From: Chamaecrista fasciculata
Lineage: Eukaryota > Streptophyta > Magnoliopsida > Fabales > Fabaceae
Length of the DNA: 64,000 nucleotides
Direction: 5' to 3'
Assembly: GCA_003254925.1 (NCBI GenBank)
Contig: QANZ01041554.1
Span: 60,945 to 124,944, forward strand
The notes under the pieces are model-generated. The model did not search any database, was not told where the DNA came from, and saw only the letters and a list, made by a program, of their open reading frames with translations. Below are positions 44,728 to 57,644 of this stretch, one piece after another. The translations under genes were made by a program, and so were the position numbers. Every line of letters begins with the position of its first letter. Positions within the stretch are counted from its first letter, which is position 1.

Positions 44728-47700
44728 TCAGAAACATTTTCTGTGAACAATGGAAGGTCCAGTTTCATCGTAGTCTGCCTTAGTTACATGCTGATTTTGA
44801 GGGAAAACTACCTTGGCAAGTATGGCACCTCCTACCCATGCTGAATATGTGGTTAAGTTTTCTGGCATGTACTCTGGAGGCTGCAATAAGCCAGAAATTA
44901 CCCACCAGGGGAAAAGTAAATTAGAACATAAATAACCATGAGATTTCAGGAAATTAGCAGTATATGACAACAACCAACGATTACAAAGATAGAAGGCCAA
45001 AAAAAAAAAAAACGATTACAAAGATAACCAGAAAACTTCAAAACAATGTGTAAACTGAGACTGGCACCCAATCCACTTAATTAACATTCTGGTCTGATGA
45101 ATTCTCACTTCTGATAGGCAGTTGCATTTAAACAGAAATTTTCAGCAAACTACCAATTTCTGTTTTTGTTTCTTGATTATTTGGTAATCAATGTAAATCG
45201 GTACAAATATCAATGTAACTATAAGTCTTATGGATAGGTGTTCTCCCCCAATCAGTTCAATACATGTCACCATAACACAACTAAACTAAGGAATTTTAAA
45301 ACCCTCTTGGTTTAGAATTAACTGTCACAATTTATTTATTTGTATGGAAATGTAATCCTAGAAGAGTGAATTTCCAACGAATCATGACTTCTACATGGTT
45401 ACAGTGGAAAAGCTTTTTGTAAGATTAGAATTCTTGTACCCGGGAATTATTTAATTATATGAATTCATCTTTGAAAGAAATCTAATTAATTATAGAAAAT
45501 ACAACCACAGTATAATAATGAATACAAGAAATAATAACCAAAATCATCATCATTTTGTACAGTATAATTTATTTGTACCACATGCCAATTCAAGATATTT
45601 ATCAAAATACTATGCTCTCTTATTTGTATTTTACAAGAACAAAATACAAGCAAGATGGTCGGAAATTAAATAGACAAGGAAAATATGAAACTAACTCAGT
45701 GCAGATGGAACAAAAACTATATTTATACTGGACTGACATCCCAGACTGAGCACATGACATACATGAGAATTATGCACTCCCAAAACTTCAAGAATTAAAA
45801 ACCCTTTTTGCTTTTAGAAACTAAAAGATAAACAAACTACCTTAACGAGTGTAGGTCGAACAGCGGATGAAGTCAGGCTAGATTCCTTCTGAAACCTCTC
45901 TTCAAAACCTATGATAAGAAGTAGCAAAATGCTGTTAGAAGTAAGACAACAGCCTCCCCATATATAAGTAAACCACATTGGTTGACGAGCCCTCTCTAGT
46001 CAAGCAATATAGACAAATTGATAAGTGAGCAGGACAAAACTTCAATATAGTTTTTTGGTGACTCCCATAAAAACAAGAAAAGTGGATAGTTTTTACACCT
46101 TAGAACCACATAATTAGGGTTTTCAAAAATTATCATCCGCATGTTATGTTTCTATTGTAGACCTCATAGGAAACACCTTACCTAAGGAACTTAGATTTTG
46201 TCCAATTGATAAATTACACAATAGTTTACTTAGTGATGAAAAAGAAATAACATGAATTCAACAAGCAACATAACGCCAAGAGAACATTTAAGATGAATAG
46301 TGGCTTTTGCTATCATGAGATCTAAGTTGTACTAAAACAGGCTTCTCAAGTGTGGCTCATAAAATACAAGTTACAAGAAGCAAATGATGGAGATCCAACA
46401 TAACAGCAAGAAGTATGAAATTTCTCACAATCTCAACTATGAAACAGTATAAGATAGGTTTATATTATAAAACAAGCAACAAGAGCTAACCTATTAATTT
46501 GTGAGACAGAATTGCTCTTAAACAAAAGGTCAAATAGTCATTTTGGTCCACAAACTATGTCAGTTTCATTTTGGTCCTAAAACTATTTTTTGTTCCATTT
46601 TTATCCTTAAACGTTCACATTTGTTCCACTGTTAGTCAAAAATGTGATTTCGTCTAGTTTTTGCCATTATTTCTAACCTGAACACTGAGATGGATCACTT
46701 CTCTCTTATGTGCTATAATAAGTGAGTTGGTAATAAGAAAAAGAAAATTGATTCCATAGTTTGACTAACAATAGAACAAATGTGAAGTTTTGAGGACCAA
46801 AACGGAACAAAAAGTAGTTTTAGGACCGAAATGAAACTGATTCCATAGTTTGAGGACCAAAATGACTATTTGACCTAAACAAAAACAGAGGGGAAACTAA
46901 TGAGAAAAAAAGTATAACAGAAAAGAAGCTCACATCAAGCTTATCATATATTTGCAATAATTAATGAAGAGTAATTTTACCAGTCATAGAAGAGGGGCCA
47001 CCACAAACCACAGTATTTTCCAGCAGTTGCCGATGATTATCGGATGACACAGTTGAAATAGTACGTACAAGCTGCTCAACGATTCCATGTGTCTCCAAAC
47101 CCAACAGAGAAGGCTGGAATAAAGCTTCACCAACAGTATATCTTTCCCTCCCAATTGTTATCACCTAGAAAGCACACCAACGGTTAGATCATGTTATAAG
47201 AAAATCTGAATGTAGAAAAACTACAGTTAGATCATATATTCTAGATCCTCATTCAAGTATACGAGAAAGCTAGCTCCAAAACACTTTGAAGGACATATTG
47301 CCACATCTACAACTTTTGAAAAATCAAAATCTCAAATACAATGGTCAAATGTCATTGCCTAATTGAGCGCTCATAGAAAGGTTCCTAAAATAGGGTTAGC
47401 TCACATACTTATTGAAGTAAATAGCAAATTCAGTACGATCATAAGTTTAGAACAAAATTCGAGATTAAAAAACGCCATGAAAACCAAATCTACTCCAAAA
47501 TAATAATTATCATCATCATTTCTGTTGATATACTTGATCAAGCACAACAATTTTAATTCTTAAGTTCCTAATCTTCTCACTTATTCTTCAATTTCTCTTT
47601 ATATTTTAACTTTAATCACACACTTGGAAACACTATTATTCAACTAGGCGAGGATGCCAGGTATACAGTTGCACCAATTTAATTAGAGACAATATCAAAA

Positions 47701-50700
47701 TCTACCAACCTAAAATTCAATATCAAGTAAAGGTGCAAGCACCATAAGACAAATGAGGAAAGTAAAAGACAGACCTGTCCATCAGGAAGGGTATGCTGCT
47801 CCACAGGACAGGAATCATGTGTCTTCTGATAAGCTAGTTCATCTTCAGCACAGCATGAATATTGCTCTTTTATTTTCTCAACATCAGACAAGCTGATACT
47901 TACTCGCGGATTTGACTTGCCAAGTTCTTGAGCCAGGAAATTTGTTAAATCAACACCTCCAAACTCAAATCTTTTTGAGGCAATGTGGTGAACAGCACCT
48001 TCAATTACTGGCGCAATATCTGGTAATAAATCCAGAAAGATCAAGTTGAGCATATCAAGTAGTAGGCATAAGACCATGTTAATGTATGGAGAGTGACGTT
48101 TTGTCAACCTTGTGTACTTTGAGGGTGTATGCAATATTCACTAGAATATCAACATAATGGCATCTAAAATTAGGATCTAAAGGAACATAATTTGAAGGAA
48201 TACTTATCTTCTTACCACATATTCAAAGCTCTGTTTTATCTAAGGTTCCTTAAATTACTTAATAAGGTTTTATCACCTGATGTGCCCATGATGTGTTTTA
48301 GAAATTTAGAGACAAACAGCCATCTCTTCTTTGCATTGCAAGGTGGCTAGGATGCTAGGTGCATGTGGAATAATCCGTTTGGTCTGTTAGAGGAATTCAA
48401 GGTTTGTTCAGCTGTTCTAGGGACTTCTCTAGCTATTAAATTTGAGGGCTTTGGAAGGGAGAAGGAATACAGAGTTCTTCGATACAGTTCTGTCTTAGCT
48501 AAATGCACAAATCTTTTAGAATAAAACTCCTCTCTCACCTCATCTTCTATGGGGGAGAATTATGTTCTTGTCTTCTTTGTGGTATTCATCAAATGGTTTC
48601 TTCAGAGGAGTATCCCTATATGGATATCTAAATGGAATTGAAAGGTCTGTTGAGTTACATTTTTTTTTCTTTGAAGAGGATCTCTTGTCCTTAATATTTG
48701 TAGTCTTTTTTCTTCCTCTCATCTCTTCAATAAGTTCTTTCTATATCAGAATAAAGAAAAAGTCCTATAAGTTATATTTATATTGCTTAGTTTGATAAAT
48801 ATGAAAAATTGGAAAAAACGCATTTATAATGCTCTGACTTTTGAAAAAGTTACTTTTCATTTTCAATCATCCTTGGCCAAAATTTTGGTTTTATGCGTCC
48901 TTACCACATTATCAATCAAAAGCTAACCATTCATGTAAGAGAAAGTTGAAATCACAATAAGGACTCAATTCCCAGCAGAAAAGGAAATTGGGAAAATTTT
49001 TCTTAAATGTGGCCTTCCAATCCTATCAATAAAACTACAAGTACAAATTAATTAAAGGTTGCCAAGAGGAACCAATAATGGATTAATTTTTTTCTATAAA
49101 GAAATTTTGTCAAGAGTGAAGATATAAGTGAGGATGATTACCTTAATAAGTACTAAGAACGTAAATTAGATCAGTTAGTAAAGAAGAGTAAACACACAAC
49201 CTAGCCAGTGAATAAAAAATGCAAAGATATGGCATGAAGAATAGGCAAGGTACAACATATATACCATATCATTTAATGGACAAATATTGAAGTCATCATA
49301 GTCACTAATAACTAGCTCTTTAAGGGTATTTCATTTCATTTTTATCACATGATAAAGTAACTCAAAATACCATTGTTACTCTTCTCTGTGGATCTTAGGT
49401 GCAATAATTTCACCAATTAAGAGCTAGAGAGTAGAGACAACATACTTTCTCACTTAGACTAGTCCATTTGACTATTAGCAAAAAGATAAAAGCAGCTAAT
49501 ATTCAATATCAAAATTATTTATGCATAAAAATCTGTAAGGCTTAAAACAATTACTCATAATATGAAAGTTAAGTAACTTAACATTGCTTCAGATATGCAT
49601 ACCTATTTTTCCGTGACCAATATCCACTGTGCATCCTGATATACGTCCCACGGCATATAGCGATAGTACTGCTTGTTCTGAGGCATAAAAGCCTGATATG
49701 TTGAATGTTTCAAACATTAGTTGCACTAACTGTTCTTTGTTAGCCTGGAAAATATATATGCACACTTCTGTTAAAGAAAAGATATATGATACCATATGAA
49801 AAGAAGACTATGAACTTATTACTGGAAAACTCAGTAAAGATCATGTACAACTTAGTATCCAGAAGGAAAAAGCATACAGTTTTTCTCTAAGGAAACAAAA
49901 ATCTGCTATAAGAATACTCATGTGTACACAAAAAGGATATGCAAATTGCCTAGAATGATGTCTATCTACACACAAACATACACATACACACACAAAGACA
50001 TAGAAAGCAAAGGAGAAATAAATGCATATAACCAAAGAGGTACAAAAGTGCACAAGCAACCACACACACTCTAGACTCCAGAGATACAGTGGACCAATAA
50101 AATTATAAAAAGTAAATTACATTCTACCCTCTTGAAGCTGGCTATGAAAGTTAAACCAATATACCATCTCATTTGACTCCGTAGACTAACACTCTATCTA
50201 ACTATGAAAGTTAAATGATTTTTCCATTATGTTTGGGCCCTTTACTTGGCATCACTAGTGCAAAATCCACAATTCGGGTGACCTTAAGTAGCTAAAAACT
50301 TAACTACTTTTGTGAAAGTTAACTGATTGTTTCTACACTAATCATTTTTTATAAAGGCTACATTTTTCCTCTTCTCTTTGTTGTTTTATCTTCTAAAGGT
50401 ACATGGCTAAAATTCATTGAAGCTGCAATCTTATAACCATTTTGAAGAGGTAAATAGTCTAACTACTTTGACGGAGATAATATGTCAAGATTCATTGAAG
50501 CTGTAATTTAATGGAGTGGAGAAGGTAAAGGTTTAAATGAGGAAGACAAAGGTTGATGCCAGCAGTCATTTGTTAGTGATCTGAGCAGCTTTTTCTGCTA
50601 AAAGTGGTTTGAATATAGGTTATAAAGATTATTTTGTTAAGGAGTTGGAAGGGATCTACTCTACCGAGTTAAATTGGGTGGAGTGTTATTCTACGAACTT

Positions 50701-51587
50701 TGGTGATTATAACTTACTCATACAAAAAATAAGGCAACAAAAATAAGCTTCTCAAACCTTGGGAGTACAAAGAGGATCTGTAAATAGTATTTGACCTTCA
50801 TTGCCCATTTCCCATCCCAGGCCACTATACAAAACATGGTGTAACAAATCCTCCATCGCATCCCAATCTCTGACAAAGCCTCGCACAATTGGATCAATGG
50901 TAACATCGTCAGCTAATGAATTATCATTCACTGATCCATCATCAAGCATGCGTTTCATCTGAGTAGGAATTATCTGAATCAAGTAAAAAAATGCCACAAT
51001 TAGGGAGACACATTTTTAAGATAACAAGACAAGAAAATGACGATAAAAGAAGAGTTTATCATCTAAATCATTTCCTGTGAACAAAATCTTATTTAGGCCA
51101 TCAAATATGAAATGGCATCTTGTGGTGAACTCCAAAAAGAAAGAGAACGAGTGGGGTGTTGTGAAGACAATGCCTTTTCATTAGAAATTACAATTGTCAA
51201 AAAACTGACTAAGATAGACCAATAAATGACAGAGATAGCATTATTGCAAAAGTTAAATAACACCACCAAAATGATACGTAAAAGCTGAAATAACCCAAAA
51301 GTTCTCCAGCTGAAATCCATATATCAGATTTTATTTTTAAAAGCTTCTTGCTTACTCTCTCCTTCTCTCTATGTTTCATTCCTCAGAAAATTCAAAAGCA
51401 TGCTCGACGTTCATAAAACATTTCCTTTCTCCCATCTAATGTGCTGTTTCTTTTCTCAGAAATTAGTTGAACGAAAACCAAGAATTCAACTAGCTTGTCA
51501 ATTGATTACCATAGCCGGAGCCTGATCTGGAATTGCAAATCCCGCTTTGAGGAGCTTGGAGCCGGCGTCGACGACGGCGGCCTCCAT
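44728..51587 (-). CDS. ARP7: Actin-related protein 7 (ARP7)
   Basis: Seven exons read downwards, all GT-AG: 51587-51510, 50973-50758, 49744-49603, 48019-47775, 47164-46981, 45908-45841, 44880-44728. They join to 1,086 bases (361 aa), the length of plant ARP7 (about 363). The protein starts MEAAVVDAGSKLLKAGFAIP. It contains the actin-fold phosphate loops DAGSKLLKAG and VDIGHGKI, the ARP7-typical RDWDAMEDLLHHVLYSGLGW and QVITIGRERYTVGEALFQP, and ends HVTKADYDETGPSIVHRKCF. ARP7 is plant-specific, nuclear and a core subunit of SWI/SNF-type chromatin remodelling complexes. The large introns (1 to 1.6 kb) hold transposon debris, including a MITE in intron 5. The upstream region carries a copy of the TRAPPC2 promoter segment. 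Confidence 0.96.
46528..46875. mobile_element. Mutator-like MITE in ARP7 intron 5
   Basis: The 348-bp element begins GGTCAAATAGTCATTTTGGT and ends with the exact complement. It is flanked by TAAACAAAA on both sides (46519-46527, 46876-46884). A perfect 9-bp target duplication and terminal inverted repeats of over 30 bases point to a relatively recent Mutator-like insertion. It is in a spliced-out region. Confidence 0.88.
48287..48800. other. Distinct insert-like segment in ARP7 intron 3
   Basis: Within the 1.58-kb intron 3 (48020-49602) this stretch differs in composition from its surroundings and ends like a transcript tail (cttcaataagttctttctat, tcagaataaagaaaaag). It may be a retroelement or processed transcript fragment on the plus strand. 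No protein similarity was recognised. Confidence 0.3.
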
Positions 51588-51713
51588 GCCGAAACCCTAA
51601 CTCTCAGTGGACAGCGGGTTGCAGAGGAATTCTTCGGGACAGTGATGCTGGAACCCTAACACAATCCAAATGCAATGAGCTTTTTAACAATAGTAATAAA
51701 ATTTGAAATTTCA

Positions 51714-52290
51714 ATAACAAGTAGTCAGAATCATAAATGCCACGAGATTTTTAACACTTTCGCAAACGCCAACGATGGAAGTAAAATCGCATGTCGCGGA
51801 GTGAAATCTAAATGTATAAAAAGGAGAAAGATAACCTGAGGAGGCGCTGAAGCAGAGGCCGCCGTCGCGATCGGCGATGGCAGCCGGAGAGAGAGAGAGA
51901 ACTTCACACTGTAAATTGGGGTTTGAACTTTGAGGGAATAGAGGGAAAGAAAATGTATGAAAAACAGAAATTAACTATATATCTCATATGTAAAAAGAAC
52001 TTTGGCTAAAATGTGTAAAAATTTCTTGCACTCTAGTTATTATTATGTAAAAAAAATTTAAACTATGAAGAATGAACAGTGACAAAATATTTCTTATTTT
52101 TCTTACTAAAAAAATATATTTCTTTTTTTTTTATTTTGTGCAGATAATATATTTTGTTAAGAATTTCATTGAAATAATCAAGAAGTTTTTACCTTTTTAC
52201 CATTATTAATTACAACAATAATTAATTATAATTTTGAAACAATGTAAAATACAATAATAATTATAAAATTAACCATGATTTTCTACTTTT
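51714..52290 (-). repeat. Duplicate of TRAPPC2 promoter/5' UTR segment, upstream of ARP7
   Basis: Matches 22130-22925 in the same orientation, including gtgaaatctaaatgtataaa, aaggagaaagataacctga (the TRAPPC2 splice donor) and gccgtcgcgatcggcgatgg. This copy is shorter (deletions in the middle and in the distal AT-rich part) and has an extra 13 bases (ggaggcgctgaag region). It lies 130 bases above the ARP7 start codon, so it probably forms part of the ARP7 promoter or 5' UTR. Confidence 0.85.
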
Positions 52291-52929
52291 CGCCAAAAAC
52301 TAAGATTTAGATTTATTTAAAATATATAATTTACTGGTTCATTCAAACGAGTTGCATTGAGATTGAATCACATCATTTGTTTCACTCATACAATTTGCAT
52401 TATGGATTAACATCAAGTTGTATTGTAAAATAAGTCATATATATATATATATATTCTACTTGAAAAATTAAAAATCATTAGTTCATCACCGTATATCTAT
52501 ATATATATACATTATGAGTAGAAAATTAAAAATTAAAAATTTGCATTATGGATTAACATCAAGTTGTATTGTAAAATTATTAGCTTTTGGAATGAGAATT
52601 CAAGCTATCACATAAGATCGAGGAGGTTTTTACATAATTCCATGTTTGTTTTGGATGAGTGCTTTAGTTAAATAATAATTTTGCTATGAATTTTGTCTGT
52701 TTGAAAAAAGCTATAAATGCTTTTAAAGTGATGACACCAAAGGGTTGTGGAGGTAAGGAGACAAATGTTTACTAAAAACATTGACTACATTCTTCATTTA
52801 GCTCAAGCTACAAAGAAAATAGTTAGTAATAATTAGTATGATTTAGAATGAGAAATAAAAGTTGAAAGATTGGAACAAAATTTCATCTTATACTGGTCTT
52901 TTGAAACTTGGTTAAAAAAAACATTAAGA

Positions 52930-53075
52930 TAATATTTTTTTTTTTGGTAAGGAAGAAACGTCAGACAAAAAGTAACACAAAAATAATAAAACATTACAAA
53001 ACCAATTATACCTATAGGCTATAGAACCAAAAGTACAAAACGACACTAATACATGTATATGAAGGGTCAAAGAAC
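52930..53075 (-). mobile_element. LINE 3'-end remnant (minus strand)
   Basis: A T10 tract at about 52936-52946 followed by ggtaaggaagaaacgtcag and gtaacacaaaaataataaaa reads, on the minus strand, like the non-coding 3' end and poly(A) of a LINE or other retroposon. No coding part is attached. Weak call. Confidence 0.35.
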
Positions 53076-53639
53076 TAGACTATTCAAGATAATTATATTA
53101 TTTTTGATAAAATATTATTTTGATTCTCAAATTTAAGATCCATTTTAGTTCTAAAACTATTTTTTTACATAGTTTATTATTTTTTTTATGAATACAGAAT
53201 TTATTACTAATTATACTTCACTTCCATATAGCAATTTCCTGTGTATTTTCTTGATTGCCTTGTTGATCAAGTGACTGGGGAAGAAGAGATAGAGAGTTCA
53301 CAAAACCAACCACAATATGCTTTTAACTTTTAAGAGCTAATTTGATGACAACAATTTTTCAATAATTAATTTGATAATAATATTGTACGTTAATATCTAT
53401 ATTATTATTTATATACATTAGGATTTTGTGGAGGCGTGTTTTCAAAGATATATGTTATTATTTTAAAGTATAAAAATAATTTATTATTTTATTTATACTT
53501 TATTTCATGATTTCAAATTCATTTTATAACATAAGATTTCTTTTAAATTAATTTACATTAGCTTCTTTTTATATAAGGATACATTTTTTAAATTTTTGGT
53601 TTATTTAAACCTGCGCACCTGAGTGTACATATAAGTTTC

Positions 53640-54235
53640 TTTAACTATTTTTTTTTTATGCAATAGATTGGATCACAAACACCAATTCCTTGTGTTTTCC
53701 AGGAAAGTCTGGCACAGGATTCTTTTGACTTTTTCGAATCTCAACAGATATCAACTAAGATGCGACGTCTTTTGTCCTTTTTGTGGTGGATTTGATGACT
53801 CAGTTAATTATATTTTCCTTCAATGTCATTTTTCCAAAGCCGTTTGGTTTGGTATGGACATCTTGTTGTGGTCTACTTCCCCTAGGTTCAAGAACACTCA
53901 GCAGTGGCTTAGGTTCTGGGTTCTACGTTAGAAAAAGAACCTGGAAAAGTTCGTTGCTGTTTGGCTTACGGTGCTTTTGGGCTTGGATGTGAATTGGAGG
54001 TTGAGGAATGAAGCGGCTCGTGTGCGGCAAAATGTCTCCCCGCAGAAGGCTATTTCCATGATTATCACTACCAGGGAAGTTTATCGTAATGCGTTTGATT
54101 GTTTATCTTTTCTGTTTTTTCTGTTTCAGACTATGTTAATGTGTCTTCTTTTGTTATGTTGAACAGTCATAGTGAGTTGATCTCTGATGCGAGCCACTCT
54201 CATATGGGGCCTCAAGTTGGTTTATCCACTCTGTA
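53640..54235 (+). mobile_element. 5'-truncated LINE fragment (zf-RVT region)
   Basis: The frame from 53668 encodes CPFCGGFDDSVNYIFLQCHF followed by SKAVWFG, the zinc-binding region found after the reverse transcriptase in plant LINEs. A stop at 53929-53931 interrupts it, and the same frame continues with WRLRNEAARVRQ. The reverse transcriptase and everything upstream are missing. Plus orientation, unlike the two large LINEs here. Confidence 0.75.
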
Positions 54236-54544
54236 GCGCCTGCAACTTCTTATTCAACATTTTTAGTATAATAAAAAAAATAATATATATATAATACGAG
54301 ACTTTACCAAATACCTTAATATGCACGTAGAAATTTCCTCAAACAAACTATTTAAAGGTTAGACATGAAATTAAGCATGAAATTACGGATGAAATTCATC
54401 TAATACTACCACGAACTTTAATTTCTTTCTTCCCATAATAGAAAACTCTACATAAAAGGCAACATCTTAACATGATTAGCAAGGTTTAGCTAATAAGAAA
54501 TTACGAGAAATTATATTGAGCATAAATATGCAATAATCAATAAG

Positions 54545-55165
54545 CAAAGGCGAAGAGAGGGGAGGGGGGGAATTTTTGTAATATATGTATTTTACTCATT
54601 TCTATTAGCATCAACTCATTCTAGGTTTAATCTTTTCACTTGTGTCTTTTTTTTTGGTTTACGTGAATAAAATTAATTTAAATAAATAACTAATTTTATT
54701 AAATAAATAAATAAGACTCAATTTATTAATCTTCAATTTTATTATCTCTCTATGAGCATGACTCATCACTTTTCATTATTAAATATTATTATCCCTCAAA
54801 TCTCAATATCTCCTTTTTAAATCTTTTATAATTTTTGTCTAACTTGTACATTTTATCTTATAATATTGATAATATATAGAGAAAAAAATAGGCCAAAATT
54901 CTATTTTGGTCCCTAATGCTTACCTAAAGTTCCATTTTGGTCCCTAATATTGTTTTGTTCTGCTTTGGTCTTTAATTTTTTTTAAAAGTTTCATAACTGG
55001 TCCCTAACTATTGAATATTGTCATATCTCTCTCATTTGCCCATGACTCCAATTGGGTAAAGAAAAAATTTATCAAATTTAACATGTAACTATGATTTCAT
55101 TGCGTTCGGGTTTAAAATGGGAGAAATATGACCAAATTTAATAATTAGAGACCAATTATAGGACT
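54545..55165. mobile_element. Partial copy of the hAT-like element, ends at an N
   Basis: Positions 54632-55165 match 55672-56214 almost perfectly over more than 500 bases. The match ends exactly at the ambiguous base N at 55166. The left part (gagaggggaggggggg near 54552) resembles the G-rich start of the second copy. The right end is missing. Confidence 0.8.
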
Positions 55166-55421
55166 NATATCTGTTTATAACTACATAGTTTTCAGTTAAA
55201 TGCAAAATAATTGAATAGATACAAATTAATAATATTGCTAATTCCTTCTAAGAATCTCTCCCAGGGTTTGACCCTTAGCTTTGAGTATAAACTTTTTTTT
55301 ACGAGTCAATTGTTTTAATCTTCGTTTAAATAATGGTTTCTGCCTTTCTGGTATACAAATTCAAATTTTAAATCCGTAACAAATTAATTAGAATATACAT
55401 CTCTCTCATATTCCAGCTATA

Positions 55422-56361
55422 CAGTGGCGGAGCCAAGGGGGGCCAGTGGGGGCCACGGTCCCCCCCAAAATTTATCTAATATATATAAATTTACTCAGTC
55501 AACTAATTAACATTCATAGGTAGCCTAGTGGTGGCCCTCCCTACATTTTTTGAAACTTGAATGGCCATGGTTCGAATCTCCATTAGGAATTTAGGATAGT
55601 TGAGGCTTAGTATTTTATTTTTTTGGCTACACTTGAGGCTTAGTTGTTTTTTCTGGGCCAATAGGCTTTAGTCATTTCACTTGTGTCTTTTTTCTTTTTC
55701 TTTTTTTGTCTAGGTGACTACAATTAATTTAAATAAATAACCATTTTTATTAAATAAATAAATAAGACTCAATTTATTAATCTTCAATTTTATTATCTCT
55801 CCATGAGCATGACTCATCACTTTTCATTATTAAATATTATTATCCCTCAAATCTCAATATCTCCTTTTTAAATCTTTTATAATTTTTGTCTAACTTGTAC
55901 ATTTTATCTTATAATATTGATAATATATAGAGAAAAAAATAGGCCAAAATTCTATTTTGGTCCCTAATGCTTACCTAAAGTTCCATTTTGGTCCCTAATA
56001 TTGTTTTGTTCTGCTTTGGTCTTTAATTTTTTTTAAAAGTTTCATAACTGGTCCCTAACTATTGAATATTGTCATATCTCTCTCATTTGCCCATGACTCC
56101 AATTGGGTAAAGAAAAAATTTATCAAATTTAACATGTAACTATGATTTCATTGCGTTCGGGTTTAAAATGGGAGAAATATGACCAAATTTAATAATTAGA
56201 GACCAATTATAGGACTTTTAGACAATATTAAAGACTAAAATGAAATAAAAAATATATTAAGAATCGAGACAAAAATTTGGATAAATATAAGAGACCAAAA
56301 TAATATTTTGGCCAAAAGGATATGTCGGCCCCCCTAACCAAAATTCCTGGCTGCGCCCCTG
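55422..56361. mobile_element. hAT-like non-autonomous element with nested MITE and SINE head
   Basis: Ends CAGTGGCGGAGCCAAG and the complement of CTGGCTGCGCCCCTG form an imperfect terminal inverted repeat of the type common in plant hAT elements; an 8-bp target duplication is not clear. Inside are a tRNA-like head (box A TAGCCTAGTGG at 55521, box B GGTTCGAATCTC at 55569) and a foldback beginning GGCCAAAATTCTATTTTGGT (55943) and ending ATATTTTGGCC (56321), flanked by similar 9-mers (AAAAAAATA, AAAAGGATA). Confidence 0.6.
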
Positions 56362-56429
56362 CCAATAAGGACTAAATTTAAATCAGCTTAGTGCATAATA
56401 AAAAGGCTAATTATTGTTACTAACAATAA

Positions 56430-56865
56430 AAGGGCAAATTTCACTTTAATACTCTTTCTTAATGACTGATACCACTTTGGTACCCAATTTCATTTTCTCA
56501 TTAGATTTTGATGGTGGAAGGAACGTGAGACCCATGAGTGACCAAAAAACACCAAACCAGCCATTTTTCATCATCCATTCGCGATTCACACGGCCAATTC
56601 GAAATTAAAATCTTAACTGAAATGAGAGGATTTTAATTTCGAACTGGTCGTGTGAATCGCGAATGGATGATGAAAAATGGCTGGTTTGGTGTTTTTAGGT
56701 CTCTCGTGCATCTCACATGCCTTCCACCATCAACTTCTAACAGGAAAATGAAATTGAGTACCAAAGTGGTGACGGTGTAAAGAACATGGTACCAAAGTGT
56801 CACTTCTAAAAAATAAATAGAGTACCAAAGTGGTACCAAAGTGGTACCAGAGTGGAATTTAACCA
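56430..56865. mobile_element. Foldback element with a 72-bp-arm hairpin core
   Basis: The core arms 56541-56612 and 56629-56700 pair at 69 of 72 positions around a 16-base loop. Outer parts (CCACTTTGGTACCCAATTTC on the left, its complement near 56750) extend the pairing to most of the element. The phrase taccaaagtgg is repeated four times on the right. The ends resemble those of 33849-36310. No coding content. Confidence 0.8.
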
Positions 56866-56869
56866 AAAA

Positions 56870-57640
56870 TAAAAAAAGAAAACAGAGTCACAGTACCCAT
56901 GCAAGACAGTTTAGGGAGAAAGAAGGAGAGAAGCATATGCAAAATGAGAAATGAGAAATGAGAATATGCTGCGACAGATGATTGACTACATTGCTCGCAT
57001 AAGTAAATCGTACGGATATTATGCAGATAGCGTTTTCCTTTAGTTTACTTCCCACTTCTTCTCCTAATCATGTACCCTGTTTCTTTATATTAATTGTTAT
57101 ATGCTAATGGAATCCTTTTGTTTTTTTTTCTATCTACAATTATATTATAATAAAGCTTCTCAGTCAACTATAAACAAATTTCCATCTAATCCAATCCACA
57201 TCATTTTTTCTTTTTGGATTTTGCTAAGAAAAGCCAAGTACTTTAGCAACGCAGTTTTGCTCTCTGTCTCTTTTCTCTTTCCTTCTTATCATTTTTGTTT
57301 TAATTTTAATATATTATTTCGAAGTTTGGGCTGAAATAAATGGAAAAATAATAATTATTTTAGCTACGCAGCTTTGTATAGCACATCCTTTTTTTTTCTC
57401 TAAATTATTGGTTTATAAGTAAAATTTTAAATTTGGAAAATTGTACTAAACTGGAAAGCAGAAAACTGACTATGTCCCCTGACTTGCCAGCCATATCCTT
57501 TCTCATTATCTCATCCCTTTATGTTAGACTTTTCTCTTACCGCCCATTCTGTATATTCATCTTGTATTCTGATCCATTAATCTCTCAGGTTAAGGCAAAG
57601 AAAGAAGGAAAGGAAGAAACTTTGAGTACTGAGAATATAT
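56870..57640. other. Intergenic, nothing recognised
   Basis: Mixed DNA leading to the transporter pseudogene; parts could be its former promoter and 5' UTR. No exon or repeat is recognised. Confidence 0.4.
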
Positions 57641-57644
57641 ATAT

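Noticed and set aside
48562-48795. 77-aa frame in ARP7 intron 3
   Set aside because: Low-complexity hydrophobic translation of a T-rich segment, no motif; treated as part of an insert-like segment.
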